From: JAAFIP01 sp031390175
Lineage (GTDB): Bacteria; Pseudomonadota; Gammaproteobacteria; Burkholderiales; Burkholderiaceae_C
Assembly (NCBI GenBank): GCA_031390175.1
Contig: JANMTF010000312.1
Span: 1 to 28,050, forward strand
Direction: 5' to 3'
Length of the DNA stretch: 28,050 nucleotides
Program-made: the position numbers and the translations under genes
Notes under the pieces: model-generated
Databases searched by the model: none
What the model saw: the letters and a program-made list of their open reading frames with translations, nothing else
Told to the model about the DNA's origin: nothing
In this document: positions 15,801 to 23,234 of the stretch, one piece after another
Position numbering within the stretch: the stretch's first letter is position 1
Layout of the letters: each line of letters begins with the position of its first letter

Positions 15801-15994
15801 TTAGTCACCTGCGATTCGACCACTTCGCTGGACGCACCCAGATAGCGCGTCTCGACCGTCACCGTCGGCTCGTCGATCTTGGGGTACTCGCGCACCGCGA
15901 GTTTGGTGAAGGACACGTAGCCGATCAACACAATGAGCAAGGACAGCACCGTGGCAAACACGGGGCGGCGGATGGATACCTCTGGCAGTTGCAT
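12869..15994 (-). CDS. RND (HAE1-type) multidrug efflux permease
   Basis: A 1041-residue inner-membrane proton/drug antiporter of the AcrB/MdtB family, working as a trimer with the adaptor encoded just upstream and an outer-membrane channel. It starts MQLPEVSIRRPVFATVLSLL (first transmembrane helix). It has the usual two large periplasmic loops and two sets of six helices; the proton-relay Asp pair D401-D402 is in GLVVDDAIVVLEN, and the second half has GLITKHGILIVEFAN. GGAG stands 7 bases upstream of the ATG. The adaptor stop is 35 bases upstream, so the two form an operon; no outer-membrane factor gene follows, so a shared TolC-type channel is likely. Substrate cannot be deduced. Confidence 0.96.
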   Translation of the reverse strand: MQLPEVSIRRPVFATVLSLLIVLIGYVSFTKLAVREYPKIDEPTVTVETRYLGASSEVVESQVTKVLEDSLAGIEGVDIITSISRQEQSQITVRFVLSRDADSAAADVRDKVSRVRLRLPATGIDEPVIAKVEADAFPVIWLAFSSDTMTSLQLSDLANRQAKPMLQTAPGAADVRIFGERKYSMRIWLDPDKLAAYKLTTQDVEDALRRSNVEVPAGRIESKQREFNVTSATDLQRPAEFAAIQIKNVNGLPVRIGDVAQIRQGPAAERTSTRLNGRNAITLGVIRNATANPLDLSAAVRAMLPKIKENLPPGIDIDVANDNSVFIDRSIKAVFATIVEAVVLVALVIFVFLRTLRASIIPLITIPVSLIGTFALMALFGFTINTLTLLALVLAIGLVVDDAIVVLENIYRHIEEGKAPLDAAIIGAKEIGFAVVAMTLTLAAVYAPLAFAPGRTGRLFTEFALALAGSVVVSGFVALTLSPMMCSKLLKHNPNPWFFDRWIERGLNALTRGYGKLLGWSLKARWLVVLVMIGSGVGTWALLQDIKRELAPMEDRGVILTVINGPDGATLDYTSKYAEAIERIGMQYKEFDRIFTVAGNPTVAQGNVFYRAVPWEERTKKTYEMAREMSGRISSLPGVTAFPITPPSLGQAFRERPINYVIVTSDSYQNLSQVVRAFQDELAKNPGFVQVDTDLRLNKPEIKMEVDRERAADMGVSVDAVARAVETMLGGRAVTRYKREGEQYDVIVQTSTGDRDTPDDIEKIFVRGRNEAMIPLSSLVKLREIVVPRELNHFGQRRSAAITANLSPDYSLGKALEFMDATAQKVLKPGYATDLNGQSREFKKSSGSLAIVFAMALLFIFLVLAAQFESFVDPFVIMLSVPLSMVGALAALQWSGGTLNVFSQIGLITLVGLITKHGILIVEFANKLREEGVDTWTAIQKSATQRLRPILMTTGAMVLGALPLALATGAGAESRQQIGWVIVGGMSLGTLLTIFVVPTMYTLLARKKAPGAIKTAVQDARAPAALHGVVPALVPANILGK

Positions 15995-16029
15995 GGGGTG
16001 CTCCTAGTGGGTATGCGGTGGAATGAGAA

Positions 16030-18036
16030 CTAGCGACTGGCGCCGGATGCAGCATGGGCCGGTGTGGGAACGTCTGAGGGTGCGCGCGGCGCGGCAGGCA
16101 CGCCCACGGCACCACTATTGGCGCTATTTTGCGCCTGCCCGGCTGCGCCTGCTGCGCCAGCACCTTGGCCGGGTGCACCTTGGCCAGATGGGCCAAGGCC
16201 ACCCGCACCGGGGCCACCGGCACCTGCTTCAGCAGGTCGGCCTGCGCCACCGCCTGGTCGGCCCAGCTCGATCACTCGCACGGGAGAATTGTCGCGCTGC
16301 AAACGCTGCTGGCCGGCGACCACGACGGTGTCGCCCTCGGCTACCCCTTCGGTGATCTCCACACGGCCAGGGCGGCGGATACCAATTTTGACCTCGGTAC
16401 GCTGCGATACCAAGCGCTTGCCATTGATAAACACGGGGGCCTGTGGAGCGGGGGCAGCCCCTGCACCACCGGCAGCACCACCGCTACCACCTGCTGCTTG
16501 CGCGCCACCCGGGGCAGGCGCTGCACCAGAAACACTGGCTGTCGAGCTGCCAGCCGTTCCTGCATTGGCTACAGCGTTGGCCGCTGCAGCTTTTTTGGTA
16601 GCCTCGGCCAATGCTTTGAACTGCTCTTCGGTTTGGTCCACCACCTTAATGACGAACTGGCGACCACCCTGCGGCACGATGGCTTCTTCAGGGATGGTGA
16701 GAGAAGCTTCTTTGATGTTGAACACTGTATTCACGCGAGCAAACATACCGGGGCGCAGCGGGCCGTTGCCTTGACCGGTCTGGGTGCCCTGCCCGCTTGA
16801 CCGTCCTGCACCTTCACCTGCGCCTGCGTTAGCCCTGCCAGCGCCCACAGATGCCTCGGCACTCGGCCCCGGAGGCCGCCCCTCAGAGCCTACCGCCCTG
16901 CCGCTCTGTGGGCCGCGCGCAGCGCCCACCCCTCCCGCTGCACCTGCAGCACCTACAGATCGTTGGCGCGCTGTCGCGCTGTAGGGCGCGCAAGCGGTCG
17001 TAACCTGGTCCACACGGGGAGCCGCCTCAGCAGATGCCTCCAAGGGCCGCGGTGCACCCGAGGGCGCAGAAGCTGTCGGTACAGGCCGCGCCGCGGGCTC
17101 TCCAACAGGCTTTCTCCCTGCAGCCCCCGGCGCACCAGCGCGCGCGCCAGAGGCCGCGCCCGCTGGCCCGCCAGCAGGTCGCATCGGCTCGCCGCCGGTA
17201 TTGGGCAATACAGCGCGCACCGATATCGAGCGGCCATTGGCATCAATTTGCGGGTCAATCGCCTCCACCTTGGCTTTGAACACGCGCCCCGGCATGGCAT
17301 CGAGTTGCAACTCAACCTGCTGCTCACGTTTGAGCTTGCCCTGAAAACGCTCGGGCAATTTAAAGTCTACGTACATTGAGGACAGGTCTTCAAGGTTGAC
17401 CAAATCGGCACCGTCTTTGACATAGTCGCCAATGTTGATGCTGCGGATACCCACCGTGCCATCAAACGGCGCGATGACGCGCATACGGTCCAGACGGGCG
17501 CAGGCCAGCGCCAGTTGCGCTTCCACCACCTGCATGTTGGCCGCACTCTCGTCCACCACCCGCTGGGCAATAAAGCTTTGCGCCACCAACTCCTGGTTGC
17601 GTTTGAGGTTGGCGCGCGAGATCGATACCTGCGCGTCGGCCTGGCGTACTTCAGCCCGTTGCAGCACATCGTCCAATTGCACCATCACGTCGCCCTTGCG
17701 CACGCGGCCACCATCAGCGAAGCCCATGGTCATCACGCGGCCAGCCACCTCGGGACGCAGCATGACGTTTTGGCGCGATCGCATGCTGCCTACCGACTGC
17801 GCGTCGTCTTGCAGGCGGGTAACTTCCACTTTGGCCACTTCCACGCCAATGGGGCCACCGGGGCCACCACCACCGGCCCCATTGGGGGCTCCACCGGAGC
17901 GGGGTGCCGAGGCACCGGGGGCAGCAGCGGTAATTTCTTTTGGGCCTTGCGGCTTGTTTTGGTACCAGTAGGCCGCACCCGAAGCCGCAGCAATACCTAC
18001 AGCCGCGATGGCGGAATAAATTACCTTGGAAGCCAT
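16030..18036 (-). CDS. RND efflux periplasmic adaptor with large low-complexity inserts
   Basis: Membrane-fusion (adaptor) protein linking the RND permease to an outer-membrane channel. An N-terminal signal/anchor (residues 5-25) is followed by a lipoyl/barrel-sandwich half (VMLRPEVAGRVMTM, GGRVRKGDVMVQLDD), an alpha-hairpin (about 128-185), the second lipoyl half (VIAPFDGTVGIRSINIGDYV) and the beta-barrel (VDFKLPERF, RSISVRAVLPN). The domain resumes only at LRPGMFARVN (about 427). Typical adaptors are 370-450 residues; this one has 668 because of Gly/Ala/Pro-rich segments at about 36-62, 283-425, 486-532 and 592-668. The 283-425 insert separates strands that are normally almost contiguous and contains a direct-repeat-bounded 183-bp unit. 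It is first gene of the efflux operon. Confidence 0.93.
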   Translation of the reverse strand: MASKVIYSAIAAVGIAAASGAAYWYQNKPQGPKEITAAAPGASAPRSGGAPNGAGGGGPGGPIGVEVAKVEVTRLQDDAQSVGSMRSRQNVMLRPEVAGRVMTMGFADGGRVRKGDVMVQLDDVLQRAEVRQADAQVSISRANLKRNQELVAQSFIAQRVVDESAANMQVVEAQLALACARLDRMRVIAPFDGTVGIRSINIGDYVKDGADLVNLEDLSSMYVDFKLPERFQGKLKREQQVELQLDAMPGRVFKAKVEAIDPQIDANGRSISVRAVLPNTGGEPMRPAGGPAGAASGARAGAPGAAGRKPVGEPAARPVPTASAPSGAPRPLEASAEAAPRVDQVTTACAPYSATARQRSVGAAGAAGGVGAARGPQSGRAVGSEGRPPGPSAEASVGAGRANAGAGEGAGRSSGQGTQTGQGNGPLRPGMFARVNTVFNIKEASLTIPEEAIVPQGGRQFVIKVVDQTEEQFKALAEATKKAAAANAVANAGTAGSSTASVSGAAPAPGGAQAAGGSGGAAGGAGAAPAPQAPVFINGKRLVSQRTEVKIGIRRPGRVEITEGVAEGDTVVVAGQQRLQRDNSPVRVIELGRPGGGAGRPAEAGAGGPGAGGLGPSGQGAPGQGAGAAGAAGQAQNSANSGAVGVPAAPRAPSDVPTPAHAASGASR
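16848..17040 (-). repeat. 183-bp in-frame unit bounded by a 10-bp direct repeat, inside the adaptor gene
   Basis: On the minus strand GAGGCATCTG occurs at 17040-17031 and again at 16857-16848, exactly 183 bases (61 codons) apart and both read as Glu-Ala-Ser. Between them lie palindromic stretches: CGGCC/GGCCG around CCGGA (near 16865-16880), and GCGCGC repeated about 20 bases apart near 16965-16991. The encoded peptide (PRVDQVTTACAPYSATARQR) is unlike the Gly/Ala/Pro-rich surroundings. It could be an inserted element with target duplication, or a duplicated low-complexity unit. Confidence 0.55.
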
Positions 18037-18056
18037 GGATGATCGTCTCTGGGGGT

Positions 18057-18072
18057 TTTATCTAGCGATAAA
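18057..18072. promoter_or_regulatory. 16-bp palindrome at the RND operon promoter
   Basis: TTTATC-TAGC-GATAAA is symmetric (6+4+6) and ends 20 bases before the adaptor ATG. On the minus strand a weak promoter (TTGCTC, 17 bases, TAAAAC) overlaps it, the arrangement expected for a repressor site. Confidence 0.45.
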
Positions 18073-18159
18073 TAAAGGAGCAAAAGGGTAAATGTAGCAG
18101 GACGTTAGCTCACAAGGCTTAGGTAATTTTCGCTGGCACGTGCAGCAAACGCCGCCGTC

Positions 18160-18178
18160 TTTACACAACGTTTACACA
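18160..18178. promoter_or_regulatory. Tandem TTTACACA direct repeats, 11-bp phase
   Basis: TTTACACA at 18160-18167 and 18171-18178, separated by ACG, giving one helical turn between repeats. This is the layout of OmpR/PhoB-type response-regulator boxes. It lies about 125 bases upstream of the adaptor start, between rnhA and the efflux operon. Confidence 0.45.
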
Positions 18179-18201
18179 GCATCCCACCAAGCCTTGAGTG
18201 T

Positions 18202-18651
18202 CTAACCCTTCGAGCTTAGCGAGGCCACACCCTTGTTAGCCAGCGCATCGGCCCGCTCATTACCCGGGTCACCTGCGTGCCCCTTCACCCAGCGCCAATC
18301 GATTTCGTGCCCACCTGTAGTTACCAGAGCGTCCAGGCGCTGCCAAAGTTCCACGTTTTTCACCGGTTCTTTGGATGCCGTACGCCAGCCCCGGGCTTTC
18401 CAGCCGTGGATCCACTCGGTAATGCCTTGCAGCACGTATTTACTGTCCAAATACAAATGCACCTGGCACGGACGCTTGAGCGCCTCCAGCGCCTGGATCA
18501 CTGCCATCATCTCCATACGGTTATTGGTGGTGTTGGGCTCGCCACCAAACAGCTCTTTCTCAGTGCCCCCAGATTTGAGCAGTACGCCCCAGCCGCCGGG
18601 GCCGGGATTGCCCTTGCAGGCCCCATCGGTGTAAATCTCAATTGTGTTCAT
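18202..18651 (-). CDS. rnhA: Ribonuclease HI
   Basis: A 149-residue endonuclease that degrades the RNA strand of RNA-DNA hybrids. All catalytic positions are visible: D9 (IYTDGACKGNPGPGGWG), E47 (TNNRMEMMA), D69 (YLDSKYV), H125 (VKGHAGDPGN) and D135 (ERADALAN). It has the basic-protrusion segment HGWKARGWR. Its ATG begins directly after the TGA of the upstream methyltransferase (TGAATG), implying translational coupling. Length is standard. Confidence 0.98.
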   Translation of the reverse strand: MNTIEIYTDGACKGNPGPGGWGVLLKSGGTEKELFGGEPNTTNNRMEMMAVIQALEALKRPCQVHLYLDSKYVLQGITEWIHGWKARGWRTASKEPVKNVELWQRLDALVTTGGHEIDWRWVKGHAGDPGNERADALANKGVASLSSKG

Positions 18652-19464
18652 TCAGTCTTGCTTGTGAAATGGATATAAGTCGGCGTCTTCGTTTGTGAAA
18701 TGTGCGCGAGGCGCTACAGATACTGGAGCGCTGGCCATTTTAGGCGAGCGCTTCCAGGCCGGGCCCAATACCCGCGTGCCGCGCACCCGTTTAACAGCGG
18801 TAACACAGTAAGCTGCGCCCAAAATGGGCCAGTAGCGTTCGCCCAACGCGTCCATCCAGGCCATGCGGTCTAACCAAGCTTGGCTGCGCACGGCAGGGCG
18901 GTAACAGCCGAAACTGCCCGACTCTACCTCAAAGCTGAGCAAGCGCAACCAGTCACGCAGTCGCCAGTAGCCGATAAAGTCGCCGCCATCGGGCAAATAC
19001 AAATTGCCCAAACCCATATTCCCCAGGCCCACGCGCTGGGTGGCGCGCGCACGGCGCTGGCGCCAGCCCCACAGGCTGGTGGGGTTCAGGCCGCAAATCA
19101 CCACCCGGCCTTCAGGCACCAGCACGCGGGCCACTTCGCGCAAGGTGGCGTGTGGATCAACGCTGAACTCCAGCGCATGCGGTAGCACCAGCAAATCCAG
19201 GCTGTTTTCAGGAAAAGGCAGGGCTGCAAAATCTGTAACCAAGGCGGCGGCAGGCGCGGCATCGCCCACATGGGCCACGGCCAGCCATTGGTGGGGCATT
19301 CGGTTGGCCTGCAGCCCGGCCACCTCGGGCAAACCCAGTTGCATGGCATGGTAGCCAAACACGTCGGCCACGGCCTTATCTAGCTGCGCGCGCTCCCATT
19401 GCAGTAAATACTGTCCAGGAGCGGTTTGAAACCAGTCGTGCAAACCTATAATTTGATCAGCCAT
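18652..19464 (-). CDS. Class I SAM-dependent methyltransferase
   Basis: A 270-residue methyltransferase of the Methyltransf_11 type with unknown substrate. The recognisable core is DFAALPFPENSLDLLVLPHA (the acidic loop and motif II), then LREVARVLVPEGRVVICGLNP (motif III). The glycine-rich motif I is poor (FGYHAMQLGLPEVAGL), as I remember for this betaproteobacterial subfamily, which usually sits next to rnhA. The ATG at 19464 is chosen because MADQIIGLHDWF begins the conserved part and AAGG lies 6-7 bases upstream; the longer frame (to 19566) is unconserved. It abuts rnhA and is divergent from mltD across about 115 bases. Confidence 0.85.
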   Translation of the reverse strand: MADQIIGLHDWFQTAPGQYLLQWERAQLDKAVADVFGYHAMQLGLPEVAGLQANRMPHQWLAVAHVGDAAPAAALVTDFAALPFPENSLDLLVLPHALEFSVDPHATLREVARVLVPEGRVVICGLNPTSLWGWRQRRARATQRVGLGNMGLGNLYLPDGGDFIGYWRLRDWLRLLSFEVESGSFGCYRPAVRSQAWLDRMAWMDALGERYWPILGAAYCVTAVKRVRGTRVLGPAWKRSPKMASAPVSVAPRAHFTNEDADLYPFHKQD

Positions 19465-19578
19465 GTACCTTGTTGCCCAATTTGTCGCTTCACCAGTGTT
19501 TACTGATGTCGTGTTGGCTGCATTGTCATGCAAGTTATCCCGGCATGAAGCAATAATTTTAGCCACCCACCCCTCTGA

Positions 19579-21267
19579 ATGGAAAAATACCCTTCAATGA
19601 AACTGCCTGCCCTGCTGTCCCCCTCGCTGGCGAGCTTTGCGCTGTGCGCACTAGCCCTCGCTCTTGCTGCCCCCGCCGCCATAGCCGTCCAGCCAACCCC
19701 ACATCTCCCTAGCGCCACTGTAAGTTCAGACCCAGCCTCTACCCCCATCTACCTGGCCCAAGCCACAGAGTCCGCGCCCCGTACTTTCGATGTAGACGGC
19801 AACCCGGTTGACTTGCAGCGCAGCGCGCCGCCAGCCCTTAGCGCACCCCCCACCGATGCAGCCCCCGTTGTTGCGCCTGCGCCATCCATTAGCGCCCCGG
19901 TAGCCATTGAAGTGCCGCCCCCCATCCCCGTGCTGCGCCAAACCAACGACGCCGACCTGTGGGGCCGCATTCGCAGCGGCTTTGCCATGAACGATTTACA
20001 GTCAGAGCTGGTCACCAGCCAAGAAAAGTGGTACGCCACCCGGCCTGACTACATCCAGCGCATGACCGAGCGCTCCAGCAAATACCTCTACCACATCGTG
20101 GAAGAGCTTGAGCGCCGCAATATGCCCACCGAGCTGGCTCTGCTGCCCTATATCGAAAGCGCATTCAATCCGCAAGCAGTCTCCAGTGCCAAGGCCGCTG
20201 GCATGTGGCAGTTCATGCCCGCTACCGGCAAGTATTTTTCCCTGAAACAAAGTGTTTTCAGAGACGATCGTCGCGACGTACTGCAGTCCACCCGCGCCGC
20301 GCTGGACTATTTGCAAAAGCTCCACCGCATGTTTGGCGACTGGCACTTGGCGCTGGCAGCCTACAACTGGGGCGAAGGCTCAGTAAGCCGCGCCATCGCC
20401 AAAAACCAGCGCGAGGGGTTGGCCACAGACTACAACAGCCTGAACATGCCCAATGAGACACGCAACTACGTGCCCAAGTTGATAGCGGTGAAAAACATTG
20501 TCTCCAACCCGCCAGTATTCAATGCCACCCTGCCCGAGATACCCAACCACCCCTACTTTCAAAGCGTCACCATCACTCGCGATTTGGATGTCGTGCTGGC
20601 CGCCAAGCTGGCTGAGATCAGGCTAGACGACTTCAAGTCTTTAAATCCCTCGGCCAACAATCCCGTGATCTTCAAAGCAGGCACTCCCTACATTTTGCTG
20701 CCCTGGGACAACGCCGGTATTTTTGAGCGCAACCTGGCCATTCATAACGGCCAAACCGCTGGCTGGACAGTGTGGACCGCCCCCAGCACGATGAAAGCCG
20801 GTGACGCCGCGCGCCGCGTAGGCATGGACGAGGCCAAGTTCCGTGAGGTCAACCGCATCCCGCCGCGCATGCTGATCAAAGCAGGCTCCACCCTCTTGGT
20901 GCCGCGCTCGGCCAAGCAGCAAAACGATGTGTCCGAGACCGTCGCTGACAACGGCCAAGTAAGCTTTTCGCCTGAGATCGTGCTGCGCAAACAGTCGGTA
21001 AAGTTGCGCAAGGCCGAGACGGTTGCTTCGATTGCGCAGCGCTACAAAGTCAGCGCCGCCAGCGTAGCCGGGTGGAACAAAATCAGCGCATCGGGCAGCT
21101 TTAAGGCCAAGCAGTCGGTGGTTCTGTACCTGCCCACGCAGGCCAAATCTGCCAAAGGCAGGCTCAGCGCAAAGAGCGGCAAAGCGGGTAAGGCGGATAA
21201 GGCTGTCAAAGTGAGCAAGGCCAGTCGCTCCAGCAAAGCAGTGATCGATAAAAAACGCCGCCGCTAA
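19579..21267 (+). CDS. mltD: Membrane-bound lytic murein transglycosylase D
   Basis: Periplasmic or outer-membrane enzyme that cleaves peptidoglycan glycan strands with formation of 1,6-anhydromuropeptides. A signal peptide (KLPALLSPSLASFALCALAL) is followed by a Pro/Ala-rich linker to about 118 and an SLT domain with catalytic E193 in LLPYIESAFNPQAVSSAKAA and the GMWQFMPATG motif. Two LysM-type peptidoglycan-binding segments follow (about 395-445 and 470-520; the second is clearer: ETVASIAQRYKVSAASVAGW). The last 40 residues are Lys/Ser/Ala-rich and highly basic. ATG 19579 is used; ATG 19597 (MKLPALL) gives a more typical signal peptide and is equally possible, neither having a good ribosome-binding site. 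Confidence 0.95.
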   Translation: MEKYPSMKLPALLSPSLASFALCALALALAAPAAIAVQPTPHLPSATVSSDPASTPIYLAQATESAPRTFDVDGNPVDLQRSAPPALSAPPTDAAPVVAPAPSISAPVAIEVPPPIPVLRQTNDADLWGRIRSGFAMNDLQSELVTSQEKWYATRPDYIQRMTERSSKYLYHIVEELERRNMPTELALLPYIESAFNPQAVSSAKAAGMWQFMPATGKYFSLKQSVFRDDRRDVLQSTRAALDYLQKLHRMFGDWHLALAAYNWGEGSVSRAIAKNQREGLATDYNSLNMPNETRNYVPKLIAVKNIVSNPPVFNATLPEIPNHPYFQSVTITRDLDVVLAAKLAEIRLDDFKSLNPSANNPVIFKAGTPYILLPWDNAGIFERNLAIHNGQTAGWTVWTAPSTMKAGDAARRVGMDEAKFREVNRIPPRMLIKAGSTLLVPRSAKQQNDVSETVADNGQVSFSPEIVLRKQSVKLRKAETVASIAQRYKVSAASVAGWNKISASGSFKAKQSVVLYLPTQAKSAKGRLSAKSGKAGKADKAVKVSKASRSSKAVIDKKRRR

Positions 21268-21290
21268 GATCACGATGCCAAGTTACGTCC

Positions 21291-21308
21291 TGCAAAGACT
21301 GCTTTGCA
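21291..21308 (+). terminator. Short hairpin after mltD, weak terminator
   Basis: TGCAAAG-ACTG-CTTTGCA is a perfect 7-bp stem 23 bases after the mltD stop, followed by TTTG only. It could be a weak terminator or a processing hairpin before the next gene. Confidence 0.4.
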
Positions 21309-21338
21309 TTTGAACATTGAGTGCACTGCCTGCGCGCC

Positions 21339-23147
21339 ATGCTGAATCTGCGCCTCGTCGCTTGTATCAACCGGTTGCTGCTGGGCGCTGCGCTGGCGCT
21401 GGCAGGGTTGCTGGCTTTTGCACAAAATCCGGCTCCTGTAGCAGCAGCAACGGCACAGGTATCGGATGTGACCGTGCTGCACACCTTGGCCTTGGTTACA
21501 CCAGCAGAGCAGACCATCGCAGCGCTGCAAACCTTGCCCATTGCAAGCTGGCAAGCCTTCAACCCTCGCACCACCTACCCCACTAAAGATGGTCTGGCGC
21601 TGTGGGTGCAACTGAAGTTATCGGTCAACACACCGCCCAACGGCTGGAGCATCAAGCTGCCCAAACCGTACTTAGACCGGGTTGAACTGCACTTGTCCAG
21701 CGACAGCGGCGTTTGGACAGTGCAGGCTGCGGGAGACTGGATAGCCCACAGCGCCTGGCCTGTGCGCGGGCTGCATCCCCAGTTTTTGCTACCTGCGCTG
21801 CCGGTCGGCGAGCATACTATTTTTCTCAAAATTACGAATACTGTGCCCCTCAATGTAGCGGTAGAACTTCAAGACGCGCAAGGCAGCTTAAGCGATAGCA
21901 TAGGCCACCTGATTCGCAGTGCTGGCATCTCCATATTAGTGCTTTGCATGGCTTTCATCAGTGCCTGCATGGCTCGGGTGTACCGCGACTCGGCGTATGC
22001 GTGGTACAGCGCCTACGCACTGTCTGCGGCCCTCACAGCTGCCGCCTACACCGGTTTAGCCAGCTATTTGCTGTGGCCCCACGCGACCTTTTGGCCTGAA
22101 AGATCCATCCATGTCAGCTTGCTTATCAGCATCACGCTGCAAATCTTGTTTTGTTATGTGACTTTTGAACCCCAGAAAATTTGGCCTCGGTTCACTGCGT
22201 TGATGTGGCTCAGCATCGCCTTCACATTCGCGGGCATCGCTGTACTGTCGACCGAGCAGCAGGTATGGGTGTACATCTTTGGCCTTATTTTGCCTATGGT
22301 GGCCAATTGGCTCATTATTTTAGGCATGGTCTCTGTGCGACTACGCGAAGGTGAGCTGTCAGCCAAAATGTGGATGCTGGCTTATACGCCGCTAGCCGTT
22401 GTGGTTGTCATCACAACTTTAGAAGGTTTTGGCCTGCTGCCAGAGGCCGTATTGGGCTATTACTGGCCTTTGTACTCGCTGGCTTTCGAGGTACCCGTCT
22501 TGCTCCTGGCATTGATGCTGCGCGCCCAAGCAAGTGACGCGCAAGCAGTGACGCAGCGCACACTCCAGCGTCTCGATCCACTCACAGGCTTCGTCGTGCC
22601 TTGCGCTTACGACGGCCTCGCCGCACCGATGTGGGAGCAGTCTGCTGCATCAGACGAAGATTTAGCGGTGGTCTATGTCCAGATTACGCAACCTGGCCTG
22701 CCTTTTTTAAGCGGCCATCGCCACGCCGTGGGTAGTGAGCGCATTGTGCGCGTGTTGCGTACCGTGTTTCACCAAGAAGACACCTACGCCCAGCTGAAGG
22801 ACGATGTGTATGCGGTGCTTATGCCCGGAAAAGCACTGGGCGAGCAACTGCAAAATCGTCTTTCCCGGCTGGTGGCGCAGTTGCATATGCTCAGCCAGGA
22901 GCTTCGAACCGACTACCCGCTGCGCACCCGGGTAGCCGCGTGCACGAGCCGCTCACTGCCACTGCGGTGGCCAGACGTGCACCGCATACTGGTGGAGAAA
23001 TTCAACGACGAAAAGCATTGGGACAAACGCTCCATCCTCATCCTCGCCAAGCGCCACAACCAGTACAGAGACGATGCCGATTTGAGCAATTTTTGGGCCA
23101 TCGCCGTCGAAGCTGAGGCCAGCGCCAAAGGCTCGTCGCATTCATAG
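21339..23147 (+). CDS. 7TMR-DISM sensor protein with degenerate GGDEF domain
   Basis: A 602-residue membrane signalling protein. A signal sequence (residues 1-28) is followed by a periplasmic 7TMR-DISMED2-like beta domain (about 40-180; LALWVQLKLSV, YLDRVELHL), a seven-helix 7TMR-DISM domain (about 185-390) and a cytoplasmic domain that aligns to GGDEF diguanylate cyclases (LDPLTGF, then VVYVQITQPG, then AQLKDDVYAVLMPG). The catalytic GGDEF signature reads KDDVY (487-491), so cyclic-di-GMP synthesis is not expected; it may bind GTP, partner with another protein or be decaying. ATG 21339 starts a clean signal peptide; GTG 21321 is an alternative. It lies between mltD and dnaG on the same strand. 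Domain order is well supported, the ligand is unknown. Confidence 0.82.
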   Translation: MLNLRLVACINRLLLGAALALAGLLAFAQNPAPVAAATAQVSDVTVLHTLALVTPAEQTIAALQTLPIASWQAFNPRTTYPTKDGLALWVQLKLSVNTPPNGWSIKLPKPYLDRVELHLSSDSGVWTVQAAGDWIAHSAWPVRGLHPQFLLPALPVGEHTIFLKITNTVPLNVAVELQDAQGSLSDSIGHLIRSAGISILVLCMAFISACMARVYRDSAYAWYSAYALSAALTAAAYTGLASYLLWPHATFWPERSIHVSLLISITLQILFCYVTFEPQKIWPRFTALMWLSIAFTFAGIAVLSTEQQVWVYIFGLILPMVANWLIILGMVSVRLREGELSAKMWMLAYTPLAVVVVITTLEGFGLLPEAVLGYYWPLYSLAFEVPVLLLALMLRAQASDAQAVTQRTLQRLDPLTGFVVPCAYDGLAAPMWEQSAASDEDLAVVYVQITQPGLPFLSGHRHAVGSERIVRVLRTVFHQEDTYAQLKDDVYAVLMPGKALGEQLQNRLSRLVAQLHMLSQELRTDYPLRTRVAACTSRSLPLRWPDVHRILVEKFNDEKHWDKRSILILAKRHNQYRDDADLSNFWAIAVEAEASAKGSSHS

Positions 23148-23160
23148 CTATTCCCATTGC

Positions 23161-23185
23161 TACTGCCAAATGTGATTTGGCAGTA
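23161..23185. terminator. Perfect 11-bp hairpin between the DISM gene and dnaG
   Basis: TACTGCCAAAT-GTG-ATTTGGCAGTA begins 13 bases after the DISM stop and ends 49 bases before the dnaG ATG. There is no T-tract on either side, so it may be an mRNA processing or protective hairpin, or an operator, more than a strong terminator. Confidence 0.5.
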
Positions 23186-23234
23186 CGGCACTATGGTCGT
23201 CTCTACTTTGCCATTCGCACACTAAACTATCGCT

